Source: Scalesia atractyloides (Eukaryota > Streptophyta > Magnoliopsida > Asterales > Asteraceae). From it: a DNA stretch of 64,000 nucleotides. The notes under the pieces were generated by a model. The model was not told where the DNA came from. It worked only from the letters and a program-made list of their open reading frames with translations, and ran no database searches. The number at the start of each line of letters is the position of its first letter. The first letter of the stretch is position 1. Of this stretch, positions 11,909-22,372 are shown one piece after another. The stretch spans positions 73,531,358 through 73,595,357 of the forward strand of contig CAMTDV010000019.1 in NCBI GenBank assembly GCA_947069175.1, in the 5' to 3' direction. The translations under genes and the position numbers were made by a program.

Positions 11909-11992
11909 ATCAGTTGGCGCAGTGGTTTGTGTGTGAGATGTTAAGTCACTAGGTGACTCGGTACAGACCCGGGTTCGAAACCCGGCTGTAAC
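11909..11992 (+). other. tRNA-like module e (left LTR, antisense to the element)
   Basis: Plus strand: AATCAGTTGGCGCAGTGG (box A) and a perfect T-arm CCGGGTTCGAAACCCGG. The 5' part resembles plant initiator tRNA-Met (which I recall as having GTGGCGCAGCGG), the tRNA that also primes this element. It lies in U3 and reads opposite to modules a-d. Confidence 0.7.
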
Positions 11993-12175
11993 AATTCATT
12001 TTTATTTTTCAATTTTCAACAGTTTTTCAAAAACTAAATATATACCCCCGTATAATAATTGATTACGGATCGTTTAAAAATATTTTGGGCATTTAATTCG
12101 CAACGAAAATTTTGACTGACTGTTCGGTTGCTAAACGGAGCGGGTTTGGTAAATCCGTTTTTGACGGATGTTACA

Positions 12176-12192
12176 GTATCCCCTGCTTTTTT
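12176..12192 (-). other. Polypurine tract
   Basis: Minus strand AAAAAAGCAGGGGATAC directly before the 3' LTR: the expected plus-strand primer site for reverse transcription. Confidence 0.8.
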
Positions 12193-12494
12193 AGAAATTT
12201 CGTCCCGAAATTTAAATAATGATATATTTTGACTATAAGAATGATGATGTTTTGTTTGACAGTTGTATGCTTAGCAAAAATGAGGGTTTAAGTTTTTGTT
12301 CGAGGCGGTAACGTTCCTTGTAAAGGTTAAGTACCCTATTCAGGAATCGCTTTTTGTTGCCTACTGTATGAATATTGATAAACAGGAAGGATTCTCTAAA
12401 TAATGATATCATGCATAAGAGTTTAGATACGTTTGGGAAAAATATGGTTATATCCTAAGGCAAAACTTCTAACACTACAATCTACATGGAACAT

Positions 12495-12645
12495 AAATAA
12501 AAACACAACAGCTGATATCCAAACATGAATGAACACATCAGCAAATATTTGAACATGAATAAACATAACAGCAAATATTCGAACATGAATGAACACATCA
12601 GCAAATATTTGAACATGAATAAACACAACAGCAAGTATTTGAATC
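12495..12645. repeat. Tandem repeat, ~34 bp unit
   Basis: The word GAACATGAATGAACACA or its variant, followed by CAGCAAATATT, recurs about four times. A 67-codon frame on the minus strand here is simply the translation of the repeat. Confidence 0.75.
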
Positions 12646-12788
12646 CATATATGTTTGAATGATGGAAGTTCCTCTCTCGTTTGTTATGATGGAGAGGTTA
12701 ATTTATGTAGAAATGGAACACAATCCAATCTCTTTAAATAACATGATGATATAAATGTAACACAAATTCCAACCAAGGCAATACTAAA

Positions 12789-13545
12789 TCCTACATGGAA
12801 CTCCTCATAACCGCCTGATAATACCTCTGATCCTTTGGCAAGAATACTTATTTATAGGAAGTACCAGCGGCGTATCCACCATATTCTTGCCAGATTTTCA
12901 TTAGTTTTATCCACAAGTTATGATTGGTTACCCAGAAACTAATAAATCCTACATAGAACTTCTCATAACCGTCCGATAATGCCTCTGATCCTTTGACAAG
13001 AATACTTATATATAGGAAGTACCAGCGGCGTATCCACCATATTCTTGCCAAATTTTCATTAGTTTTATCAGTGAATTATGATTAGTCCTATAACTCTACA
13101 ATCAATACAACAAACATAAAATACTGATATGAAATATATCTGTGCGATCAAGGCTCAATCGAACGGAGCCGATCGTATTGCATGTACTGAAAATAAAATG
13201 GATGTGCGCTCAAGGCTCAATCAAACGGAGCCGAACGTATTGAATGTACTGAAATTGAAATTGTGTGCTCAAGGCTCAATCAAACGGAGCCGAACATATT
13301 GAATGTACTGAAATTGAAATTGTGTGCTCAAGGCTCAATCAAACGGAGCCGAACATATTGCATGTACTGAATATGAATAACTTAACCACACAAACAGCCT
13401 ATGCATGGAACCTCTCATAACCACCTGATAATGCCTCCGATCATTTGACAAGAATACTTATATATAGGAAGTACCATCGGCGTATCCACCATATCCTTGT
13501 CAAATTTTCGTTGACTTTATCCGAAAGTTATGGTTAGTTCGATGC
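12789..13545. repeat. Three copies of a ~140 bp block
   Basis: A block with TGGAACTCCTCATAACC, CTGATCCTTTGGCAAGAAT and ACCAGCGGCGTATCCACC begins near 12793, 12952 and 13404. The first two are nearly adjacent; the third lies within the hairpin array, so the two repeat types are interleaved. Confidence 0.8.
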
Positions 13546-13890
13546 GACTCTACTACAAACACCACAACCACAAGATACTGATAATGAAATTGTATGTGCG
13601 CTCAAGGCTCAATCAAACGGAGCCGAACGTATTGCATGAACTTGAAATGTAAATTGAACTGTGCACTCAAGGCTCAATCAAACGGAGCCGAGCGTATTGC
13701 ATGAACTTGAAATGTGAATAAATCTGTGTACTCAAGGCTCAATCAAACGGAGCCGAGCATATTGCATGAACTGGAAATGTAAATAAATCTGTGTACTCAA
13801 GGCTCAATCAAACGGAGCCGAGCATATTGCATGTATTGAAATGTAATATTACGTAACCGATCAAGGCTCAACAAACGGAGCCGATCGTGC
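13141..13890 (-). repeat. Nine-copy stem-loop array
   Basis: Nine copies of a core GGCTCAATCAAACGGAGCC (inner stem GGCTC/GAGCC) start near 13151, 13211, 13269, 13329, 13603, 13668, 13735, 13801 and 13863, most at ~58-66 bp spacing. Outer arms flank the core after an AA bulge. Outer closing pair: C-G in copies 1, 2, 5, 6, 9 and T-A in copies 3, 4, 7, 8. Copies 1 and 9 have a perfect CGATC/GATCG outer stem. The array lies after gag in the transcript. Confidence 0.85.
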
Positions 13891-14045
13891 GGGCACGCCA
13901 AGATCAACCACATAATAAAATGGGGATCCAACTCAACCTCGATGGATGGGGAGCCACGGCCTCGGCAAAAGCATATACCGAAAACAATATATAATATATA
14001 ATATCCAATAATTTCTCTACAGTCTACACATGTGATAAAGAAAGA

Positions 14046-15449
14046 CTAAACAATAGGAGTTGAATCTGGATCTTCGGCGAACAGGACTAGCTGAGTATCT
14101 TCGTTTGGGCCGTCATTATCTTCGACAGGGTTGGCGTTGATATTGAAGACTCTTCCTCTTGCTGGCGGCATAGTGGTTGGGTTTTCTTGGTTTACTTGGT
14201 TAACTGGGTTTGATTGGGCTTGAGTGTTGATAATGTTAACCAATTGAGGGCATGTGTTTCTAAGGTGGGTAGGGTCGCCACAATTGAAGCAAGCTCGAGC
14301 ATATGGGAACATGGGGTATTGAGGTTGGTGATAAGTTTGGGCCATGTTTTGAGTAGGGGAAAAGGTTTGGTCTTGAAAGGTGCGACAAACATTGCTCAAA
14401 TGACCATAACGTCCACAAGTTGTACATAGCCGGCAAGGTAAAGTAAGGGGATGATGATAAAAACAGTGGTTGCATTGAGGGTGAGGTCCAAGATATGGTT
14501 TCTTATTTGGGTAAGCTGAGTTGGGTGCCACCTGGGTGATTGGGACAGCTCGGATGGGTATAGCGTGAAAAACGGGTTGATTTCGTTGGGTAGCAGCGAA
14601 AAGTCGCCCGACTCTTCTTCTCTTAGGTTTGGGTTGAGAAGGGGATTCGGGTTGAGAAGGGGATTCAGTTTGAGTGGAGTCGGAGGTTTCAGTCGATTCT
14701 TTATCCTTCTTCTTCTCCTCCTTGAAGTCTTTGTTTCGGATTCGGTTCTCGGTGAGCTCTGTTGCTAGCTCCATTGCTGCTTCCAAAGTTGCAGGCTTGG
14801 TACTTATCACAGGGTCTTGAATCTTTGACGGAAGACCACGAATGTAGTGCTCGATCAAACGGTAGAGGGGAGTAAACATGTTGGGAACCATTTGATGTAA
14901 TTCGAGGAACCTTTTGTTGTAGGTGGTGTGGTCTCCTTCCACTTGCCTCAATGAGTAAAATTCATCTTCTAGCTTCTTGATTTCGCTCCTTGGGCAAAAT
15001 CGTCTGGTCATGATTTCCTTCAATTCGTTCCAAGTTAAGGACATAGCATCTTCAACACCTCGTTTGGCCTTCTCTGTATTCCACCAAGTAAGTGCTATCC
15101 CATATAGTCGACCGGTAGCATAACGCACTTTGCGATCATCAGGGCAATCGCAATTTAGAAAAGTATTCTCCATTTCTTCAAACCAATGGAGAAGTGCGGT
15201 GACACCTTCAGTTCCTTTATATTTCGGAGGGTCGCATGATTTGAAATGCTTGTAGGTGCATTTAGTGGTGTTTGGGGAAGAGTTGAAAATGTTTTGGTTT
15301 GCTTGGTTGACAGGATTATTGGTAAGTGCTTGATGAACTTGGATTACAATGTTGGGTATTACAGCAGCCATTTGTTGAGCGATTAAGGTAGCCATGCGTT
15401 CACGGGCTTTTCCTGCTCTCATCTTCCTACGGGCGAGGTTAGAAGACAT
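14046..15449 (-). CDS. gag: Retrotransposon Gag protein, 467 aa
   Basis: Structural protein that would package the element's RNA into virus-like particles in the cytoplasm. A retrotransposon gag (capsid) domain spans about residues 65-240, with the typical YATGRLYGIALTWW and RFLELHQMVP stretches of plant Ty3/Gypsy Gag. A charged, Ser/Pro/Lys-rich linker (240-280) follows, then two CX2CX4HX4C zinc knuckles: C342-C345-H350-C355 and C387-C390-H395-C400. A further CxxC...HH lies at 326-333. The frame is open and intact, and it ends about where the protease of an autonomous element would begin (the RGRVFNIN stretch near 440), so pol has been lost, not frameshifted. The start ATG follows a 780 bp leader after the primer binding site. 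Clade (Tekay-like chromovirus) is a guess from the end region. Confidence 0.93.
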   Translation of the reverse strand: MSSNLARRKMRAGKARERMATLIAQQMAAVIPNIVIQVHQALTNNPVNQANQNIFNSSPNTTKCTYKHFKSCDPPKYKGTEGVTALLHWFEEMENTFLNCDCPDDRKVRYATGRLYGIALTWWNTEKAKRGVEDAMSLTWNELKEIMTRRFCPRSEIKKLEDEFYSLRQVEGDHTTYNKRFLELHQMVPNMFTPLYRLIEHYIRGLPSKIQDPVISTKPATLEAAMELATELTENRIRNKDFKEEKKKDKESTETSDSTQTESPSQPESPSQPKPKRRRVGRLFAATQRNQPVFHAIPIRAVPITQVAPNSAYPNKKPYLGPHPQCNHCFYHHPLTLPCRLCTTCGRYGHLSNVCRTFQDQTFSPTQNMAQTYHQPQYPMFPYARACFNCGDPTHLRNTCPQLVNIINTQAQSNPVNQVNQENPTTMPPARGRVFNINANPVEDNDGPNEDTQLVLFAEDPDSTPIV

Positions 15450-16228
15450 CTACAATGAATACATGACAAGAGTATGAGTTGGATGCTTTTGAGATCGTGG
15501 GTCGCATTCAAGAATGAACATTCATAAAATAATTATACAAAAATACTACATCCATAGGATGTCTTTGGCTTTGCTCGCTGTTAGGCCCGTCATGCCGCCA
15601 TACTTTACCTTATGTAATCATGTGGGCCCCCATGAATTACCGGTTTTTCATATGGTTCGCACGGTTTCTGCCTGGTTGCGTACACAAAACCCGGTGAAAA
15701 TCGAGAAATATGTATACAACGTGTGATGTTCGGAATGTGTCCAGGTGTAGACACGGTGACACCTCAAAGTAGGGTAGTTCGAACGACGTTTGGTGTGGCA
15801 TGCTTTGGCCTAATAGGTCCTTCGTACTCTCATCGTTGGTCCCCAGGTAGGCAAACTGGTCCGTTATATTGGATTTATACGAATGCCAGCCTAGACAGGA
15901 CGTTCCGACTACCGGTACTTGTACCCTTCCAGTTACTACATGCCCGTCGCAGAACTTACTTTGATGAGAATTGAAAATTGCATAAAATCTTTGGATAATG
16001 AGAATATGAAAATAAATTGAATACATGAACATCGATATATGTATAATGAATATGTATATATGTATAATGAACATGTATATGAGCATGTATGTTTGACTGA
16101 AATGTAAACAAATATGAAACAAATAAATATCACAAGTTTGTATGTAACCACCTAATCAATTTAAAATTTAGGCAGACTATAGTATAGGCTCTAAGGGTCT
16201 AATAACCTATCCTATATCCCTATAGTCA
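15450..16228 (-). other. 5' leader between primer binding site and gag
   Basis: Untranslated leader of the element; it may hold the packaging signal. The short overlapping frames at 15514-16151 on both strands are not supported as genes. Confidence 0.6.
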
Positions 16229-16242
16229 TGGCTCTGATACCA
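16229..16242 (-). other. Primer binding site, tRNA-iMet
   Basis: The minus strand reads TGGTATCAGAGCCA, the complement of the 3' end of plant initiator tRNA-Met, 3 nt inside the 5' LTR. This fixes element polarity and primer. Confidence 0.93.
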
Positions 16243-16245
16243 ATC

Positions 16246-18892
16246 TGTCACACCCCAACCCGCAGCGGATAAGGTGATCGGGGCATGATTGGGTTATCAT
16301 CAAAGCTCATGACATTTATTAAATGTTTCATATTCATTAATACAAATTAAATGAAAGTTTACAATAGTGATACAACATGATCTAACTAACAATCTAACTC
16401 CTTTGTTCTCTTCTAAGGCATATCCTATGTTATCCTTGCTTCAACCTGTTTCACCTGTATCATGTGTAAAAAGGTTTTTGGATCAACATAATGTTGGCGA
16501 GTGAATCCTATGGAAAACATTTGAACAATTTATTTAAATTGATTATGAAATATGTGCACAACCAAACATGAATAAAATTAGATGTAACTTGATCAATAAT
16601 CATAAGATGTTAAATGAAAACGCTCATGAACAATAATGGAACAATTAAAGGCACGCGATGCTCAACTCGTCTCTCACGAGGAACTGAGGGGCCTGATGAA
16701 TGAATTGCATAAACATGATAATTATGAATAACACAACTACAAACAATATAAACTCAATGAAAACACACATGAACAATAATGAATTTGAGTTGAAGCACGC
16801 GATGTTCTACTCGTTTCCCACGAGGAACTGATGGGCTTAATGTATGAGTTTCATGTAATTTGACAAACGGAATATAAATAAATCACAACAATAAATCAAT
16901 CTAAGATTAAGTCATGATGTGGTATGGCACAAGTTTAAATAAATAAATTAATTAATTCATAACACATGACACACCCCAAAACGTGTAATTTAAAAAGGGG
17001 AATTGTAAGATTCACTCACAGTGGGTGCGTTCGGTTGATGATGATGAATGCACGCGAAGTGGTTTTAACCACGAGTGAGATTTAACCTAGATAAATCGCA
17101 TTATGGTTTGGTGAGTAAACGGATTTTATTAAACTATTTTAGTAGGATTGTTGGGTGTATTTTTGTGAGTTTGAAGCTATTTTCTAATCTTAAAAATGTT
17201 ATTTTTAAGTATTTATAATTGATTTTTAATTAAAATAATTAAATAAAATAATAAAAATATTTATTTTTTTTTTCTGCTACAGTTGACCTTGACCAGTTGA
17301 CTTTGACTGGTCGTTGACCGGTTTGCGGAATATTGTTGTGCGCTCGGTGAGGCTCGAACCCGAGACCTCCCGTACGCGTGCACGCAGCTCTACCAACTGA
17401 GCTACATGTCTAACCCGTTATATATCCGATTTTAATTTCATATATACATTAATTAGAATTAATAGAAAATCATTTATTTTAAAAACAGTTTAAGGCGAAA
17501 CGGTCATGCACACCACAGGTCTCGAACCCGGGACCTGTGGTTAATCTAACACACAGTCCACCGCTGGACTGTGTGTTCAACATGTTATAATATCCGGTTT
17601 TTATTATACTTAAATACAAAATAGATATTTCCTTTTCTGCCTTATTTAAAAGAAAAGATAATTGTCCGAGTCGGTGCTGAGGACCGGACTCGAACTCGTG
17701 ACCTGTGATATAAACAAACACACAGTCCACCGCTGGACTGTGTGTATAACTTGGTTATTATTCCGGTTATTAATATACTTAACATATAACTAAGGCGACT
17801 CCGGTTCAGTATTAAAAAAAAATAGATTTTATTAAGGCAGCGTGTGAGACGGGAATCGAACTCGAGACCTTTGCATAATTAACGTCTTATGTGCACACAG
17901 TCCACCGCTGGACTGTGTGTCTAACCCGATTATAATCATGATTTATAATATACTTATATGATATGGAAGTGCGTCGTCTTCTTCGACAAAGTTGAACCAG
18001 AAATCGGGTCTGACTGGTTCGAGTTTTTATTCAAGTTTCAATAGTGTTTTAGGTTAATTACTGGTGAGATAGAAGTGAAAAGGAAAAGAAACTGAGCGGA
18101 GAATATACCGACTGAACTCTCTGTTTTCCGGCAGAAACTCCGGCGACTGAATTCAACTCCGGCGACGTGTTCCTTGTACCAGCTAGTCTCCGAAAAGTTT
18201 GGAAAAGGTAAGGGTATCACCGGTATAAGCTTCAGAGGTTCAGAAAAGCTCGGCAATGGGGAAACCGGTTTTCCGGCGACGAACAGGCTTATTCCGGCGA
18301 GAGAAATTACGCCGTGAAAAGATGTGATTTTTAGCGAAAAAGTTTGCAGACGATTGTGGTTGAATTTATAGGGAATAATCGAAATGTATTTGGTCTGATT
18401 TTGAACTGTATTCATCAATTTAAGTTTTCCGGCGGTTTTTGAAAAGTGTCGCGGACTTCAAACATCGGTTATAACCGACATCTGATTAAAGGTTTACGTT
18501 ATAACTTAAATCGTAGTTAAGGCTCGCGGATTTTCCGGGATTCCGACGACTGAATCGTTGGGCGCCGATTTTTGAATTTGTAAAGTCACTTTATGAACTA
18601 AATTATTTCATTATTTATCAAACAAATCAGTTGGCGCAGTGGTTTGTGTGTGAGATGTTAAGTCACTAGGTGACTCGGTACAGACCCGGGTTCGAAACCC
18701 GGCTGTAACAATTCATTTTTATTTTTCAATTTTCAACAGTTTTTCAAAAACTAAATATATACCCCCGTATAATAATTGATTACGGATCGTTTAAAAATAT
18801 TTTGGGCATTTAATTCGCAACGAAAATTTTGACTGACTGTTCGGTTGCTAAACGGAGCGGGTTTGGTAAATCCGTTTTTGACGGATGTTACA
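16246..18892 (-). repeat. 5' LTR (right copy)
   Basis: 2647 bp. It is the same as the left LTR except one G/A substitution in module a and five single-base indels, mostly in homopolymers. TATA box at 18363-18371 (minus strand). Confidence 0.93.
17339..18709. other. tRNA-like modules a-e of the right LTR
   Basis: Module positions: a 17339-17413, b 17510-17581, c 17677-17749, d 17838-17926 (all minus strand) and e 18626-18709 (plus strand). Sequences match the left LTR modules except the module a G-to-A change and one G lost in b. Confidence 0.7.
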
Positions 18893-18897
18893 AATTA

Positions 18898-20880
18898 CAC
18901 AAGTTTCTGACAATAATATAGTAATATACGTAAGTTAAACGCATTGATTTTATGTGTTAGGAATAGGGATGACAATTGAATCCGAACCTGATGGGTCGAC
19001 CCGAAACTCGACACATTTGGGGTCGGGTAATCGGGTAAGGGACTTGATTTGTGATTAGTTTTTATTTTTTTTTCACAAGTTTGGGATTTTATGATATACT
19101 CGTTTACCCTACCCTACTACTCGATAAAGTGTACCCATTTACCTGATTGTATACCCGATATAATTTCATTTGTGATTTGTTTAGCGTCTGAGAATCTTTA
19201 TTTGGATCTTGTTTAGCTATTAAACAAGATCGTTTGTAGTTGCTTAGCGATTTAGCATGTTCAATCTAAACGATTTTGCGTGAGTGTTTGTTAAATCATT
19301 TAGCGATTGAGTGAGGTATCCTCAACGATTTAGAGATATCGTTTGAGAATTCTTTAGTGATTAGCATGATGGTTTGGCCTTCTATCAGTGAGCCAGTGTT
19401 ATCATTTGGATACTTAAAGATCTAGTCTAAGATTTAGCGACTGTATGAAATGTTTGGGAGGTATAAACGATTGAGTTCATAGTCTAAAGTGTTTAGCGAC
19501 TGTGACTATCGTTTGAGATCTGTATACGAGTAAGCTTATTCATTTGCGTCCCTTTAGCGGTTAAGCTTATCGTTTAGACTTGTTCTAATCGTTTAAGCAG
19601 TTTGTTTACTTGTGCATTTTGATATTTTTACACGAGGTATTACCAACACACGATCATCTTCCTAAAAAGAGTATCTTCGGAAAATTTTCTTAAACGGGAT
19701 TTAAAAAAAACTAAATAAGGGGATGATTGTTGTGAAGAATTTTGGGTACATGTTTCTCGGGACGTTACACGTTCAGCTTTCAGTGTCAAATTTGGTTGTT
19801 CGGGAACTCGTTAGATCAATTCGAGATCAGTACGTGATAGTGAAGATGTATATTATTAAAGATTGTGAGGGTAGTCACGAAACCGGAGCATACGTCAAGT
19901 TCGCTGATGTGACTATTATGGGCCAAAACATCAATTTTTTCGCATCTAGGCGAAAATGTCACATTTTTCGCATTTGGGCCAAAATATCAAAATTTTCACA
20001 TTTGAAACTTAACGTCAAATTTTCTGTATTTTGAGTTTGAGGAGATGTGAATTTTCCAAGAATTAGGGGGATTCAAATTTCTGAAATTGATTAATTCTTG
20101 GGAAATTCGAGTGTTACCGCAACAGTATTCGGGTGGTATTGACAACAATCGTATGGTGATGCATAATATATCATCACTTCAGTTAGTTCATCAAAATTGC
20201 CGTCCTAGTCTTTGTGAAGCTTGTTTTGCATAGGATATCAGTTGTTCAGTTTTCCGAACTCCTAGTTTCGTGGGAGCGTTCGATGTCGTATAATTGGCAA
20301 GACCGTGATACGGGTTGATCATGATGACTCTGCATAAAAAAGACTAATAATTGATATTCGGCATATGATTTATTCTTTGAACTAATTGTCAGCGAATTAT
20401 GATGTTTGAAGATCACAGTGCATTACCAATAGTGCTTATGAAGTGGATACACAATTGATCTTTGAAGTTCTAATGATGTAAACTTGATTACGACTCACGT
20501 CCTAAGTACATCAAGGATGCTCTAAAAGAATTATTGATGAGCTGCACATTTGGTAACAAAATAGGATTTTGAAATCTATATCAATTGTCGGTTGGGTTTT
20601 AAGGATTAGAGGATCAAAGCAACGAGGATTTTGTGTTAAACCAAATGTGGATATATAGGATTGTCGTAGAGATAGAGAAGTTGCAGTGATTGGTTTCAAG
20701 TTTATTAATTCTTGTGAAGATTGCAGTGTGTAAACCGGTGGATCGTGTCATTACGATAAAATGTTTTGCATACCTGAAGCATCAGTCAAGGGGAATATGT
20801 TGACGCATTTGTGATGACATCAACAGACACGTGATTGAAGTTGCAGCATATTCAACACAGTATTCGACAGAATCATCCAA
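18898..20880 (+). other. Decayed retroelement DNA
   Basis: 18960-19140 carries GGGTCGACCCGAAACTCG-type words seen at hAT-like termini. 19200-19620 repeats GTTTAGCGATT-like words. From about 19700 the DNA leads up to a Copia polypurine tract and may be the decayed interior of that element. A 103-codon frame (19723-20034) has no domain that I recognise; its end translates a TTTTCGCATxTGGGC repeat. Confidence 0.4.
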
Positions 20881-20889
20881 GGGGGAATC

Positions 20890-21259
20890 TGTTAGTACAT
20901 TTTGGGATGCTAGTCGTTGTTCGAATAGGCTTAGTGTAGTTGTGTGCTGAATAGGTTACTTTGTGTTAAAGTTTGCAAATGATTAGGCCAATTGTTTGGG
21001 GATGTAAACAATTGGGCTTAATGTTTGAAGTGATTAGCCTTAATGTTTAGCAATCACTATATAAATCTAATCTATTTACAACTTCTCATTAACCTTAGGT
21101 TCAAACCATTGATTGTCAGATCTTTCTGGAGTGTGTGTAGGTGTGAGGGGAGATCATAGAGATGATCTCCCGGTGTGTGAATTTCGATGTAAACTCTTAT
21201 GGTTAATAGAATGTGTCGGTTGGTTCACGTTTATCTACTGATTGTTGTTTGTCTTATCA
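20890..21259 (+). mobile_element. Copia-type 3' LTR relic
   Basis: AAGGGGGAATC (20879-20889) is a typical polypurine tract, directly followed by TGTTAGTACATTTTGG, a common Copia LTR start. A TATATAAA box lies near 21057 and the segment closes about 370 bp later at CTTATCA. No matching 5' LTR is in the window, so the element is truncated. Confidence 0.55.
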
Positions 21260-22078
21260 AATCGATTTGTATCATGTATTTTCAACCGTTCCTTGTTTTT
21301 TATTTGCAAAAAATTGGTAAATGACTTTTATAAAAATTAAAAAAAAATACGATTGATCAGGGAATTTAAAGTGTAAAATATTGTTAAGAGACTATTAAAA
21401 GAAAAAAGTACGATTGTTTTTTATGTTAAAAAAGTTGTTAAATAACTTTTATGAAAAAAAAGTGTAATTGATTTTTATGTGCAAAAATTTGTTAAAAGAC
21501 TTTTATAAGAAAATAAAGAAAATATATACGTAGGTTTTCTATGGTATTTACCCTATAAACTTTAACAGCCAGTTTAGTTACATTGAGAGTTCCAAATTCT
21601 AACTAGGCTGCACTATTCATCGATAAACTGTCAAAACAGATGTGTGAACCGATCGCAAACTTGCTTCAAACCAGCTAATCCGAACAACTTGATTCACATG
21701 AATCAGTTGAACGGTTTATAAACACGTGCCTATAGTCCAAAAGAGTAATAATGTTACTTTTTAAATAACTTTTATTTTATGTTCAAAAATAATTTCTCAA
21801 TCATAATATAATTTCTGCACAAAAACATTTACCATCATAAACCTTGAGTACGTATTTAACATTTCTTTAATCGTTATTTTGTTTTTATATCAAATAGGGT
21901 CCCATTCGTGCATGAAAAACCTCAATGTATCTCTCTCTTTAAAAGCATTTCTTGAAAATTAATACACTCATCCAAGGAGTTGAAGAACAACAACAAGAGC
22001 TAGTGAGCTAATAAAAACAAAAGTCTTACTGGATAATATCAATTTAGCTTCAACATACTGACCGGACAACCACTTTAT
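21260..22078. other. AT-rich DNA and CLE gene promoter region
   Basis: 21280-21550 holds three diverged copies of a GTTAAAAGACTTTTATAAAA-like unit. 21900-22078 is the likely promoter/leader of the CLE gene: a CT-rich stretch then TTTAAAAG near 21940, a weak TATA candidate, and an A-rich, CAACAACAA-containing leader. Confidence 0.4.
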
Positions 22079-22372
22079 GTGTGTTTTTCAACGGAAATGC
22101 AGTCATACTCCGTTTGCAAACGGAAGGTTTACTTGGTGGCATTGTTGATCATGTTGTCAGTGCTACAAATTTGGGTGTTGAGCGGTGATCATTGCAGTAT
22201 ACGCGCATCAACACCGCCGCCACCACAAGCACCACCACCACCACCGCAAGATTCGGATGCTGTTAAAAGATTAGAGCTTCATAGAAAGTTCTTTCCAGGA
22301 AGACTTCCTCACAAAAGTTTTCAAGAAAACAAAAGAATTGTGCCCAGTTGCCCAGACCCTCTTCACAATTAA
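22079..22372 (+). CDS. CLE-family signalling peptide precursor, 97 aa
   Basis: Predicted small secreted precursor of a CLE peptide hormone, which after cleavage would act outside the cell on leucine-rich-repeat receptor kinases in meristem or vascular control. Residues 1-18 are basic/polar, 17-36 form a hydrophobic signal/anchor helix, 45-58 are proline-rich (PPPPQAPPPPPQ), and 86-97, the extreme C-terminus, is a 12-residue CLE motif, RIVPSCPDPLHN. This fits the family pattern R-x-V-P-x-G-P-D/N-P-L-H-N except that position 6 is Cys where Gly is usual. An intronless gene of ~100 codons is normal for CLE genes. Met7 is an alternative start. No conserved neighbour is needed for function. I would not assign an Arabidopsis orthologue. 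Confidence 0.85.
   Translation: MCFSTEMQSYSVCKRKVYLVALLIMLSVLQIWVLSGDHCSIRASTPPPPQAPPPPPQDSDAVKRLELHRKFFPGRLPHKSFQENKRIVPSCPDPLHN

Larger units (their letters stand above)
9530..12175 (-). repeat. 3' LTR (left copy)
   Basis: 2646 bp, TG...CA ends. In element orientation: U3 12175 to about 11630 with module e and a TATA box, then R-U5 down to 9530 with modules d, c, b, a and, at 9940-10130, two copies of a CTCGT...ACGAGGAACTGA hairpin block about 135 bp apart. Short frames at 11322-11744 and 10788-11015 lie across the leader and modules and are not supported as genes. Confidence 0.93.
12193..14045 (-). other. Post-gag region in place of pol
   Basis: In element orientation this 1.85 kb lies between the gag stop and the polypurine tract, where an autonomous element would carry pol. 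It has no pol similarity that I can see and is mostly tandem repeats (listed separately). 12193-12490 is unique AT-rich DNA. Confidence 0.75.
9530..18892 (-). mobile_element. Complete gag-only Ty3/Gypsy-type LTR retrotransposon, 9363 bp
   Basis: Two near-identical LTRs (9530-12175, 16246-18892) start TGTCACACCCC and end GATGTTACA, flanked by the 5 bp duplication AATTA (9525-9529, 18893-18897). The primer binding site lies next to the right LTR and the polypurine tract next to the left, so the element reads on the minus strand. The 4070 bp interior encodes a full Gag but no protease, reverse transcriptase, RNase H or integrase, so movement would need enzymes from another element. By eye the LTRs differ by one substitution and five 1-bp indels over 2646 bp, so the insertion is recent. 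The place of pol is taken by tandem repeats. Confidence 0.95.

Noticed and set aside
13141..13890. CRISPR-like array
   Set aside because: Regular repeats with spacers, but this is eukaryotic DNA, the repeat is a hairpin inside a retrotransposon, and the spacers are copies of each other.
19723..20034. 103-codon frame
   Set aside because: No recognised domain; C-terminal part is a simple DNA repeat; lies in decayed Copia DNA.
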